Assembly: GCF_025860405.1 (NCBI RefSeq)
Contig: NZ_CP063785.1
Span: forward strand, 6,263,390 to 6,327,389
Source of the DNA: Tolypothrix sp. PCC 7712
Lineage (GTDB): Bacteria > Cyanobacteriota > Cyanobacteriia > Cyanobacteriales > Nostocaceae
Length of the DNA: 64,000 nucleotides
Direction: 5' to 3'
Notes under the pieces: model-generated
Database searches by the model: none
Told to the model about the DNA's origin: nothing
The model's input: the letters and a program-made list of their open reading frames with translations, nothing else
Position numbers and translations under genes: made by a program
Shown here: positions 26,498 through 33,622 of the stretch, in pieces
Position numbering within the stretch: the first letter of the stretch is position 1
Layout of the letters: every line of letters starts with the position of its first letter

Positions 26498-26530
26498 TGG
26501 TGGGGGTACAACGTTGTTGTACCCCCACCA
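26498..26530. repeat. Strong inverted repeat, 15-bp arms
   Basis: Arms TGGTGGGGGTACAAC and GTTGTACCCCCACCA with a three-base loop. It lies in the gap 26336-26809 between proA (upstream side) and the small hypothetical gene. It could terminate the minus-strand gene at 26810. No other feature is seen in this gap. Confidence 0.6.
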
Positions 26531-26809
26531 ATGATATATGTTTCACACAATGGAAAATGACTATAAATTTATTATTTTCATCTCCAATTATAAAAACTCT
26601 CTGGAAAGTTGACTCATTTTTGTTTCCAATATGTAAATTGGCTTTATTAACCAATATTTAGATTTTGGTTTGAACAATTTAACCAATTTTCTCACTATTT
26701 TTAGTTTGAATGTCAATTTCAAGTTAAAAATCCAAAATCCTCTCTGGGAAAGTTCTAAGCGGAAGTTTCCTCCACTCAGAACTTTCCGCAACATCTAAAA
26801 TTGATAACT

Positions 26810-27076
26810 TCAACCATGTTGAACACGCTGTTCAAATTGCTCGCGAGTTTTTTCAACTACTTCAACAGCAGCAGAATAGATATCATTATGTTCCTGTTGC
26901 AGCCAGGTTAAAAGGCTAGCAATTTGAGCATTTCTTAAATCTAGATCTGTTTGAAAAATAATTGAAGTTGCCATCAATTGAGCGTATTGAGGTTGATGTC
27001 CTTGTTGCACTAAATGAGCAATTAAGCCAGCTAAAGCTTCTTGTCGGACTGGATCTGTATTTGCTTCCTTATACAT
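26810..27076 (-). CDS. Conserved-looking hypothetical protein, 88 residues
   Basis: I do not recognise the family. The protein is helical and polar, starting MYKEANTDPVRQEALAGLIA and containing QYAQLMATSIIFQTDLDLRN and TWLQQEHNDIYSAAVEVVEK. There is no signal peptide or metal motif. It is divergent from the gas-vesicle genes and shares their upstream region, so a link to gas vesicles is possible but only positional. Confidence 0.6.
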   Translation of the reverse strand: MYKEANTDPVRQEALAGLIAHLVQQGHQPQYAQLMATSIIFQTDLDLRNAQIASLLTWLQQEHNDIYSAAVEVVEKTREQFEQRVQHG

Positions 27077-27472
27077 GGTTTCTAGACAACGATATTTGTT
27101 GCAATCATCCTATTTCATGTAAGTGACCATTTTGTATCCGTAGTTTTACTGAAATTACTACGTAATAGAGCCTTAAAAAAAGGATGCTTTTTTAACCCTG
27201 TATTTTGATTCTGAGTTTTGTAACAAGACTAACTAATACAAAACAAACAATATGGAATTTAAGACATACAACTCAAATCTCATCAACGTTTTGACAGTAT
27301 ACAACTTAAACATCTGTAAGTATTTATGTTGTATCTTCCTGAACGTTGTTATATTTGTTTACAGTATTTTGGGTGTGATTCTATTTACATTTCAATCGAG
27401 TGTTAATAGTATTGTTTTAGTGATTGAGAAATCAATCCGAAAAACAACAACAATGAGTTAAGGTTCAAATTT
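27077..27472 (+). promoter_or_regulatory. gvpA leader and promoter region
   Basis: 396 bp of AT-rich DNA upstream of gvpA1. A TTGACA at about 27294 lies upstream of AT-rich -10 candidates (near 27315) without a clear best match. The last 30 bases (ACAACAACAATGAGTTAAGG) resemble the leader of gvpA2 (CAACAATAGGTTAAGG), giving a TTAAGG ribosome-binding site before each gvpA. A 69-codon frame here looks fortuitous. Confidence 0.4.
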
Positions 27473-27688
27473 ATGGCAGTCGAAAAAACTAATTCCTCTT
27501 CAAGCTTGGCCGAAGTTATTGATCGTATCTTAGACAAAGGTATCGTTGTAGATGCTTGGGTACGTGTATCTCTAGTTGGTATTGAATTACTTGCTATTGA
27601 AGCTCGGATCGTTATCGCTTCTGTTGAAACATATTTGAAATATGCAGAAGCTGTTGGTCTAACTCAGTCAGCCGCAGTACCTGCTTAA
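27473..27688 (+). CDS. gvpA: Gas vesicle structural protein GvpA (copy 1)
   Basis: The 71-residue shell protein that assembles into ribs of the gas vesicle wall. It begins MAVEKTNSSSSLAEVIDRIL and contains DKGIVVDAWVRVSLVGIELL and ARIVIASVETYLKYAEAVGL, the very hydrophobic and highly conserved GvpA core. The protein is identical to copy 2, while the DNA differs at about 20 synonymous positions. It is first in the gvp cluster and followed by a hairpin at 27708-27735. Confidence 0.98.
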   Translation: MAVEKTNSSSSLAEVIDRILDKGIVVDAWVRVSLVGIELLAIEARIVIASVETYLKYAEAVGLTQSAAVPA

Positions 27689-27707
27689 TTATTAAGTAAA
27701 TAGAAAA

Positions 27708-27735
27708 TATGAGAATTAGCGCTGACTAATTCTCA
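27708..27735 (+). terminator. Hairpin after gvpA1
   Basis: Stem ATGAGAATTAG/CTAATTCTCAT (11 bp) with loop CGCTGA. There is no T-run. It may stabilise the gvpA mRNA end or partly stop transcription before gvpA2. Confidence 0.5.
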
Positions 27736-27792
27736 TGTTAACAAGCCGTCCAAATAATCTCAACAAACAACAATAGGTTAAGGTGCAATCAT

Positions 27793-28008
27793 ATGGCAGT
27801 TGAAAAGACTAATTCCTCCTCTAGCTTGGCAGAAGTTATCGACCGTATTTTAGACAAAGGTATCGTTGTAGATGCTTGGGTACGTGTTTCCTTAGTTGGT
27901 ATTGAACTACTTGCTATTGAAGCTCGGATCGTTATCGCTTCCGTTGAAACATACTTGAAGTATGCAGAAGCTGTTGGTCTAACTCAATCTGCTGCAGTAC
28001 CTGCTTAA
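27793..28008 (+). CDS. gvpA: Gas vesicle structural protein GvpA (copy 2)
   Basis: 71 residues identical to copy 1, encoded by DNA with scattered synonymous differences. This indicates an old duplication held under strong protein-level constraint, or concerted evolution limited to selection. It starts 104 bases after copy 1 with its own TTAAGG ribosome-binding site. Multiple gvpA copies raise the dose of the main shell protein, as in other gas-vacuolate cyanobacteria. Confidence 0.98.
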   Translation: MAVEKTNSSSSLAEVIDRILDKGIVVDAWVRVSLVGIELLAIEARIVIASVETYLKYAEAVGLTQSAAVPA

Positions 28009-28027
28009 TCATTAAGCAGAGTCCATA

Positions 28028-28060
28028 ATATCAGAATTGCTGAGTTAGCAATTCTGATAT
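28028..28060 (+). terminator. Hairpin between gvpA2 and gvpC
   Basis: A 14-bp stem, ATATCAGAATTGCT/AGCAATTCTGATAT, with loop GAGTT, followed by TTTATA. It is well placed for partial termination or mRNA protection so that gvpA transcripts exceed gvpC and downstream messages. Confidence 0.6.
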
Positions 28061-28222
28061 TTATACTGCTTTTATCTAATTATCCAAAAGATTCTTGCAA
28101 CAAGATTTATCCCAGGATAACAGGAAAAAGGCAGATATTGCTTGAGCCACATTTGCTGGAGATAAACCATCCAGAAAATGTGGTTGATTCACAGTGATTT
28201 TAGTATGATTGCGGAGAAAATC

Positions 28223-28711
28223 ATGACTCCTTTAATGATCAGAATCCGGCAAGAGCATCGAGGAATAGCAGAGGAAGTAACTCAACTATTTAAAGATACT
28301 CAAGAATTCTTGTCCGTGACCACAGCGCAAAGACAAGCGCAAGCTAAAGAACAAGCTGAAAATCTGCATCAGTTCCATAAGGATCTGGAGAAAGACACTG
28401 AAGAGTTTTTAACAGATACAGCTAAAGAAAGAATGGCTAAAGCCAAACAGCAAGCTGAAGATCTGTTCCAATTCCATAAGGAAATGGCAGAAAACACCCA
28501 AGAGTTTTTGTCAGAAACAGCTAAAGAAAGAATGGCGCAAGCTCAAGAGCAAGCTCGACAATTGCGCGAATTCCATCAAAACCTTGAGCAAACAACCAAC
28601 GAATTTTTAGCTGACACAGCTAAAGAAAGAATGGCGCAAGCTCAAGAACAAAAACAACAGCTACATCAATTCCGTCAGGATTTGTTTGCTAGCATTTTTG
28701 GTACATTTTAG
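28223..28711 (+). CDS. gvpC: Gas vesicle protein GvpC
   Basis: The outer-surface scaffold that strengthens the vesicle shell. From ATG 28223 it is 162 residues and begins [19 protein letters not shown], the conserved GvpC N-terminus. A frame open 15 codons further upstream is rejected on that basis. About four 33-residue helical repeats follow, each with [20 protein letters not shown] and FHxxLExxTxE, the last one shorter. It ends LFASIFGTF. Repeat number sets length and affects collapse pressure; four repeats resembles Calothrix rather than the five of Anabaena flos-aquae. Confidence 0.96.
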
Positions 28712-29075
28712 TCTTGCATTAATGCTCCCAACTAATAGATTTTATCTGTTGAAGAATGGGGCTAAATAGTAAAACCCCCTAATCTTCCAGGTAAAAACTG
28801 GTAAGACCAGGGGGTAGTCAAATTCAACAATGAGTTTTAGCACGAAACTTAAATAACATATATCGGCACTGATTACAAGGCTTTAGTAAAAAAAACTAAC
28901 AACCTGTATCTCGTTTCAATCAGTGAACAATAAATAACTCTAACGAATATTGATAGTAACAACAATCGATAGAGCTTTATTTATAGTTTCTGCTCCTATC
29001 TTACCACATTGATGTCATTTATGCATCGAATGTTGTGTTTTTTTTGTAAAGTTCTCTTCCCACCATCATTAACTT
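28712..29075. other. 364-bp gap between gvpC and gvpN
   Basis: Contains short pairing segments (AAAACCCCCTAA, CCAGGTAAAAACTGG around 28769-28795) and AT-rich sequence before gvpN. A second promoter for gvpN onwards may lie here, but I cannot assign boxes with confidence. Confidence 0.35.
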
Positions 29076-30122
29076 ATGACTAATACCGAAAATCATAAAA
29101 AAAGAGCTGTTCTTCGTGTCCGTCCTGGTCAGTTTGTAGTCACACCAGCTATTGAAAAAGTAGCAATTCGAGCGTTACGTTATCTCACATCAGGATTTGC
29201 TATTCATTTACGCGGGCCAGCTGGGACAGGTAAAACGACCTTAGCTATGCATTTAGCTAATTGTCTAGATAGACCAATCATGTTGATTTTCGGAGATGAC
29301 GAATTTAAAAGTTCTGATTTAATCGGCAGCGAATCTGGCTATACACATAAAAAATTATTAGACAATTATATTCACAACGTTCTGAAAGTTGAAGACGAAC
29401 TCAAACAAAATTGGGTTGATTCTCGCTTAACTTTAGCTTGTCGGGAAGGTTTAACCTTAGTCTACGACGAGTTTAACCGTTCACGTCCAGAAGTAAATAA
29501 CGTTTTACTGTCGGCCTTAGAAGAAAAAATCCTCACTCTTCCGCCTAGCAGTAATCAGCCAGAATATTTACATGTTCACCCCAAATTCCGGGCTATTTTT
29601 ACCTCCAATCCTGAAGAATATTGCGGAGTTCACTCCACTCAGGATGCTTTGATGGATCGGTTGGTAACCATTAATATGCCGGAACCAGATGAGCAAACTC
29701 AGATTGAAATCTTAACTCATAAAACAGGGATTCATCACGAGTATGCACAGTTAATTGCACGCTTAGTAAAAGCATTTCGTTCGGCAACTGGTGCTGAGAA
29801 AACTTCTGGATTGCGGTCTTGTTTGATGGTTGCAAAAGTGTGTGCAGAACACGATATTTTGGTCACACCTGAAAATACAGATTTCCGAGAAATTTGTGCA
29901 GATGTCTTGTTCAATCGCACCAATTTATCGGCAAGTGATGCTACAACGCTGTTTCTGGAATTGCTGAACCACGTACAAGTAAAACCAGTAGAACCAGTTG
30001 ATGATAGCGATCCCTATGATGTGGCTGAGGCTGAAATAGTTGGTGCAGCAGAACCACAAACAGATGCGATCGCAGAACCAGTGACACTAGACGAAAGCTT
30101 ATTAAGCGACCAACCCAACTAA
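29076..30122 (+). CDS. gvpN: Gas vesicle protein GvpN (AAA+ ATPase)
   Basis: A MoxR-type AAA+ ATPase needed for growth of gas vesicles from small biconical initials. Of 348 residues, Walker A is LRGPAGTGKTTLAMHLA at about residue 47, Walker B TLVYDEFNRSRPEVNN, and sensor I is in FRAIFTSNPEEYCGVH. The acidic C-terminal tail of about 50 residues (VEPVDDSDPYDVAEAEIVG) is low-complexity. Confidence 0.97.
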   Translation: MTNTENHKKRAVLRVRPGQFVVTPAIEKVAIRALRYLTSGFAIHLRGPAGTGKTTLAMHLANCLDRPIMLIFGDDEFKSSDLIGSESGYTHKKLLDNYIHNVLKVEDELKQNWVDSRLTLACREGLTLVYDEFNRSRPEVNNVLLSALEEKILTLPPSSNQPEYLHVHPKFRAIFTSNPEEYCGVHSTQDALMDRLVTINMPEPDEQTQIEILTHKTGIHHEYAQLIARLVKAFRSATGAEKTSGLRSCLMVAKVCAEHDILVTPENTDFREICADVLFNRTNLSASDATTLFLELLNHVQVKPVEPVDDSDPYDVAEAEIVGAAEPQTDAIAEPVTLDESLLSDQPN

Positions 30123-30192
30123 TGTTTTCCTCAAATAAAGCTTAGTACTCAATCAAGACTGTGGTTAATTTCATTCAAGAGTTTAATTCATC

Positions 30193-30639
30193 GTGACTAC
30201 TACACCCATCCTGCCAACACGTTCTCAATCTAACTCCAGCCGAGCTATTACTACATCTACTCAAGGTTCTACCTTGGCAGATATTCTCGAGCGAGTTTTA
30301 GATAAGGGAATTGTGATTGCTGGTGATATTTCTGTATCTATCGCCTCTACAGAACTGCTGCATATCCGTATCCGCTTATTAATTTCCTCCGTTGATAAAG
30401 CTAAAGAGTTGGGCATTAATTGGTGGGAAAATGACCCTTACCTCAGTAGCAAATCTCAACGTTTAGTTGAGGAAAACCAACAACTTCAGCAGCGATTGGA
30501 AAGTTTAGAAGCACAGTTACGTTCGCTAACTGCTGCTAAGATAAACAACCCAGAGCTATTTCCAGTCAATGCTGAAGATAATGGCCAAAGCGATGAAGAA
30601 AATGTGCCATTGCCTATGAATTATCAGCCTAATGACTAG
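30193..30639 (+). CDS. gvpJ: Gas vesicle protein GvpJ
   Basis: A minor GvpA-like protein, proposed to shape the vesicle tips. It uses a GTG start at 30193. It has the GvpA-type core TLADILERVLDKGIVIAGDI and IRIRLLISSVDKAKELG at residues 27-75, then a coiled-coil extension (VEENQQLQQRLESLEAQL) and an acidic tail. It follows gvpN by 70 bases and precedes gvpK by 62. No separate gvpX is seen between them. Confidence 0.92.
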   Translation: MTTTPILPTRSQSNSSRAITTSTQGSTLADILERVLDKGIVIAGDISVSIASTELLHIRIRLLISSVDKAKELGINWWENDPYLSSKSQRLVEENQQLQQRLESLEAQLRSLTAAKINNPELFPVNAEDNGQSDEENVPLPMNYQPND

Positions 30640-30701
30640 GCTAAGTAGACTTACATCCCAACAATTCAAGCGCTACAAAACAATTAACAAAAGGTGGCAT
30701 C

Positions 30702-31184
30702 ATGGCAATGGTTTGCACTCCATCTGAAAATTCCAACGATTTGCTAGCTACCAATTCCAAAGCTAATAACCAAGCTGGCTTAGTTCCTTTACTCTTAACT
30801 GTAGTGGAACTAATCCGTCAGCTGATGGAAGCTCAAGTAATCAGACGTATGGAAGAGGAGTGCCTTAGTGAATCTGACTTAGAGCGAGCTGCAGAAAGTT
30901 TGCAAAAGTTAGAGGAACAAGTTTTAAATTTATGTCAGATTTTTGAGATTGATCCAGCAGACTTAAATATCCATTTAGGAGAACTTGGTAGTCTTTTACC
31001 TGCTGCTGGATCTTATTATCCTGGTGAAACTGGAAATACTCCATCTGTACTAGAACTGTTAGACCGTCTGTTGAACACCGGAGTTGTGGTGGACGGAGAA
31101 CTAGATTTAGGCGTTGCTCAACTCAATTTAATTCACGCTAAATTGCGGTTAGTTTTAACCTCAAAACCTTTAAATACAAAGTAA
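30702..31184 (+). CDS. gvpK: Gas vesicle protein GvpK with GvpA/J-like C-terminus
   Basis: 160 residues. Residues about 25-95 are the GvpK domain (LVPLLLTVVELIRQLMEAQ, RRMEEECLSESDLERAAESL, DPADLNIHLGELGSLLP). The C-terminal 45 residues (SVLELLDRLLNTGVVVDGEL, LNLIHAKLRLVLTS) resemble the GvpA/GvpJ core, so the protein looks like a GvpK-GvpA/J fusion. GvpK is an essential minor assembly protein. The ribosome-binding site is AAAGGTGG before ATG 30702. gvpF starts six bases after the stop. Confidence 0.93.
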   Translation: MAMVCTPSENSNDLLATNSKANNQAGLVPLLLTVVELIRQLMEAQVIRRMEEECLSESDLERAAESLQKLEEQVLNLCQIFEIDPADLNIHLGELGSLLPAAGSYYPGETGNTPSVLELLDRLLNTGVVVDGELDLGVAQLNLIHAKLRLVLTSKPLNTK

Positions 31185-31190
31185 TTTTTT

Positions 31191-31925
31191 ATGGATGCTG
31201 GTCTTTATTTGTACGGTATTTTTTCCGATCCAATTCCTCCAACAGTTAGCTTAAAAGGATTGGATTCCCAACCTGTTTATAGCCAAGTAATTGAAGGTTT
31301 TACCTTTTTATACTCAGATGCTAAACAAGAAAAATATTTAGCTTCGCGGCGGAATTTAATTAGCCATGAAAAAGTTTTAGAGCAAGCAATGCAGGAAGGC
31401 TTTCGGACTCTGCTACCTCTGCGGTTTGGATTAGTTGTGAAAAATTGGGAAACAGTAATTTCACAACTAATCCAACCATGTGAGCGACAGCTGCGAGATC
31501 TGTTTCAAAAATTGGCGGGTAAGCGAGAAGTTAGCGTCAAAATTTTGTGGGATACCAAGGCGGAATTACAAGCAATGATGCAGTCTAATCCCGACTTGAA
31601 GCAAAAGCGCGACCAGATGGAAGGCAAAAATTTGAGTATGGAGGAAGTGATTGAAATTGGGCAGTTAATTGAAAGTAATTTACAGCAACGCAAAGAAGCT
31701 GTAATTAAAACTTTCTTTGATGAACTCAAACCCTTGGCAGAAGAAGTTGTAGAAAGCGAACCGATGATGGAAGAAATGATCTACAACGCTGCTTTTCTCA
31801 TTCCTTGGGATCAGGAAGCTTTATTTAGCCAACGTGTAGAAGCTATAGACAAAAAATTTGGCGATCGCTTACGTATTCGCTACAACAATTTTACTGCACC
31901 TTATACATTTGCTCAGATTTCTTAA
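31191..31925 (+). CDS. gvpF: Gas vesicle protein GvpF
   Basis: 244 residues of the GvpF/GvpL family, which nucleates or chaperones shell assembly. Characteristic are the start GLYLYGIFSDPIPP, LPLRFGLVVKNWETV, and the C-terminal VEAIDKKFGDRLRIRYN and FTAPYTFAQI. The middle is a charged helical region (EVIEIGQLIESNLQQRKEAV). It lies tightly between gvpK (six bases) and gvpG (15 bases). Confidence 0.95.
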   Translation: MDAGLYLYGIFSDPIPPTVSLKGLDSQPVYSQVIEGFTFLYSDAKQEKYLASRRNLISHEKVLEQAMQEGFRTLLPLRFGLVVKNWETVISQLIQPCERQLRDLFQKLAGKREVSVKILWDTKAELQAMMQSNPDLKQKRDQMEGKNLSMEEVIEIGQLIESNLQQRKEAVIKTFFDELKPLAEEVVESEPMMEEMIYNAAFLIPWDQEALFSQRVEAIDKKFGDRLRIRYNNFTAPYTFAQIS

Positions 31926-31940
31926 TTGGAGGTGATGATT

Positions 31941-32324
31941 ATGCTTGGTAAAATTTTACTATTTCCAGTCATGGGGCCAATTAGTGGGCTGATGTGGATT
32001 GGAGAACAAATTCAAGAGCGTACTGATACAGAATTTGACGCGCAAGAGAATTTGCATAAACAATTACTCAGTCTGCAACTTTCTTTTGATATTGGCGAAA
32101 TTTCTGAAGAGGACTTTGAGGAGCAAGAAGAAGAACTACTGCTGAAAATTCAAGCTTTGGAAGAAGAAAAAGCCCGTTTAGAAGCTGAATCAATAGAGGA
32201 TGAAGAGGATGAAGTAGAACCAACTTACTTCATCGCTGAAGTTGAGGAAGATAAAGTACTTGCAGAGGCATTTCGAGGCAATAAAAAATATGAGGATAAT
32301 GAAAATTTAGTATTATCTCCCTAA
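31941..32324 (+). CDS. gvpG: Gas vesicle protein GvpG
   Basis: A small accessory protein, 127 residues from ATG 31941, which has the strong ribosome-binding site TGGAGGTGAT. A TTG-started frame at 31926 would place that site inside the gene and is rejected. The N-terminal MLGKILLFPVMGPISGLMWI is the GvpG signature. It is followed by a charged coiled coil (EEDFEEQEEELLLKIQALEE) and an acidic C-terminal extension longer than in minimal GvpG proteins. Confidence 0.93.
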   Translation: MLGKILLFPVMGPISGLMWIGEQIQERTDTEFDAQENLHKQLLSLQLSFDIGEISEEDFEEQEEELLLKIQALEEEKARLEAESIEDEEDEVEPTYFIAEVEEDKVLAEAFRGNKKYEDNENLVLSP

Positions 32325-32363
32325 AATTATCAGCCAATTACTTTTATAGATAATTAAATTAAA

Positions 32364-32381
32364 AACCCGCATTTGCGGGTT
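32364..32381. terminator. Terminator between gvpG and gvpV
   Basis: Stem AACCCGC/GCGGGTT with loop ATTT. Read on the minus strand it is followed by TTTTTAATTT, so it is a good terminator for the minus-strand gvpV. On the plus strand the tail is weaker, but it may also slow transcription leaving gvpG. Confidence 0.65.
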
Positions 32382-32435
32382 AATAATTTAATGTTACTTG
32401 TTCTAATAGTAGCTAATTACTAAAAAATTTGAAAC

Positions 32436-32753
32436 TTAATATTCAATTTCAAAAGCTTGGTAATTGTTAGCTTCAAAAAAGATATTAGGACGCTTAGGTA
32501 AATTAGGATGTCTATGGTCGGATTGGCGTAATTTATTAATATTTTGTTCTGTGTCGGCTATCTGGTCTTTTAGGGAATTCAAACGCTGTTTTAAAATAAC
32601 TGTGCGCTGTTCTATAAAATGTAACTCCTGCTTAATTCTTTGCTGTTCTGTTACAAGTTTATAGAGTTCTAACTGGCTGGAAGCTTCAGATTTACTACGA
32701 GGCATAGTAGTTACTTTAGGTCTAATTGTGCCGCGATTACGAAGATTTTTCAT
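32436..32753 (-). CDS. gvpV: Gas vesicle protein GvpV
   Basis: 105 residues with a conserved basic start (MKNLRNRGTIRPKVTTMPRS) and a coiled coil (LELYKLVTEQQRIKQELHFI, LKQRLNSLKDQIADTEQNI). This matches cyanobacterial GvpV as I remember it. The role in assembly is unknown. The gene is inverted relative to all other gvp genes around it, which implies its own promoter between 32754 and 32900. Confidence 0.8.
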   Translation of the reverse strand: MKNLRNRGTIRPKVTTMPRSKSEASSQLELYKLVTEQQRIKQELHFIEQRTVILKQRLNSLKDQIADTEQNINKLRQSDHRHPNLPKRPNIFFEANNYQAFEIEY

Positions 32754-32901
32754 TTAATTTTCCTGAACAATTGATTGTATTATAACCAAGAAAATCGGAT
32801 TGTAAAGGATAAAAATATATTTAATATTTTTTAAAATTTGTGTCAGTATGGATGCACTAAAAACAAACATAATTCTCACTCATTTTGATTTGGTTGCCAG
32901 A

Positions 32902-33585
32902 ATGGAATCATTAAATCTCTACACTTATGCTTTTTTTAATACTCCTGATATTCCCTTAAATTTACCAGAGGGTAATACTAGTCAGTTATTCTTAATTCAT
33001 GGTTCTGGTATTTCTGCCGTTGTTGAGCCAGGAATATCTTTAGAATCAGTGCAAAATAATGATGAACAAGTTATCAAAATGGTTTTAGCTCACGATCGCA
33101 TTATTCGTGAACTATTTCAACAAACCACAATTTTACCTTTGCGTTTTGGTACTTCTTTTGCTTCTCCAGCCACATTACTCAAGCATATAGAATCTCACGG
33201 TGCAGAGTATCGTGAGAAATTAGATTATATTCAAGGGAAAACTGAATATAATTTAAAACTTCTACCTCGGATTTTTCAAGAACCCGTAAAATCCTCTATC
33301 AGTGGAGGTAGAGATTATTTTTTAGCGAAAAAACAACATTTTGAAAATCAAAAAGCTTACATGATTGCACAGGCTGAAGAAAAATCCAGTCTGGTTAATC
33401 TCATCACCGATATTTATCAATCTGCTGTGATTGTTCAAGATAAAGGCGAAGAAATTCGGGTTTACTTTTTAGTTAACCATCAAGACAAACTTTCATTCTT
33501 AGAGCAGTTTTTAACTTGGCAAGAAGCTTGCCCCCGTTGGGATTTTTGCTTAGGAGAAGGATTACCTCCTTACCACTTTGTTTGA
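32902..33585 (+). CDS. gvpW: Gas vesicle protein GvpW (GvpF/GvpL family)
   Basis: A second GvpF/L-family protein, 227 residues from ATG 32902 (MESLNLYTYAFFNTPDIPL), where the family domain begins. The frame is open to an ATG at 32848, adding 18 residues that look unrelated. Motifs are AHDRIIRELFQQTTILPLRF, GTSFASPATLL and YFLAKKQHFENQKAYM. The end DFCLGEGLPPYHFV is the usual GvpF/L terminus. The order V-W matches the cluster of Anabaena flos-aquae except for the inversion of gvpV. Confidence 0.88.
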   Translation: MESLNLYTYAFFNTPDIPLNLPEGNTSQLFLIHGSGISAVVEPGISLESVQNNDEQVIKMVLAHDRIIRELFQQTTILPLRFGTSFASPATLLKHIESHGAEYREKLDYIQGKTEYNLKLLPRIFQEPVKSSISGGRDYFLAKKQHFENQKAYMIAQAEEKSSLVNLITDIYQSAVIVQDKGEEIRVYFLVNHQDKLSFLEQFLTWQEACPRWDFCLGEGLPPYHFV

Positions 33586-33622
33586 CTATTATTTACCAGC
33601 TTTGCTATAAATTTCTAGGTTT

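Noticed and set aside
27252..27461. 69-codon frame upstream of gvpA1
   Set aside because: It is AT-driven, hydrophobic and lies in the leader region where the promoter should be. No family resemblance.
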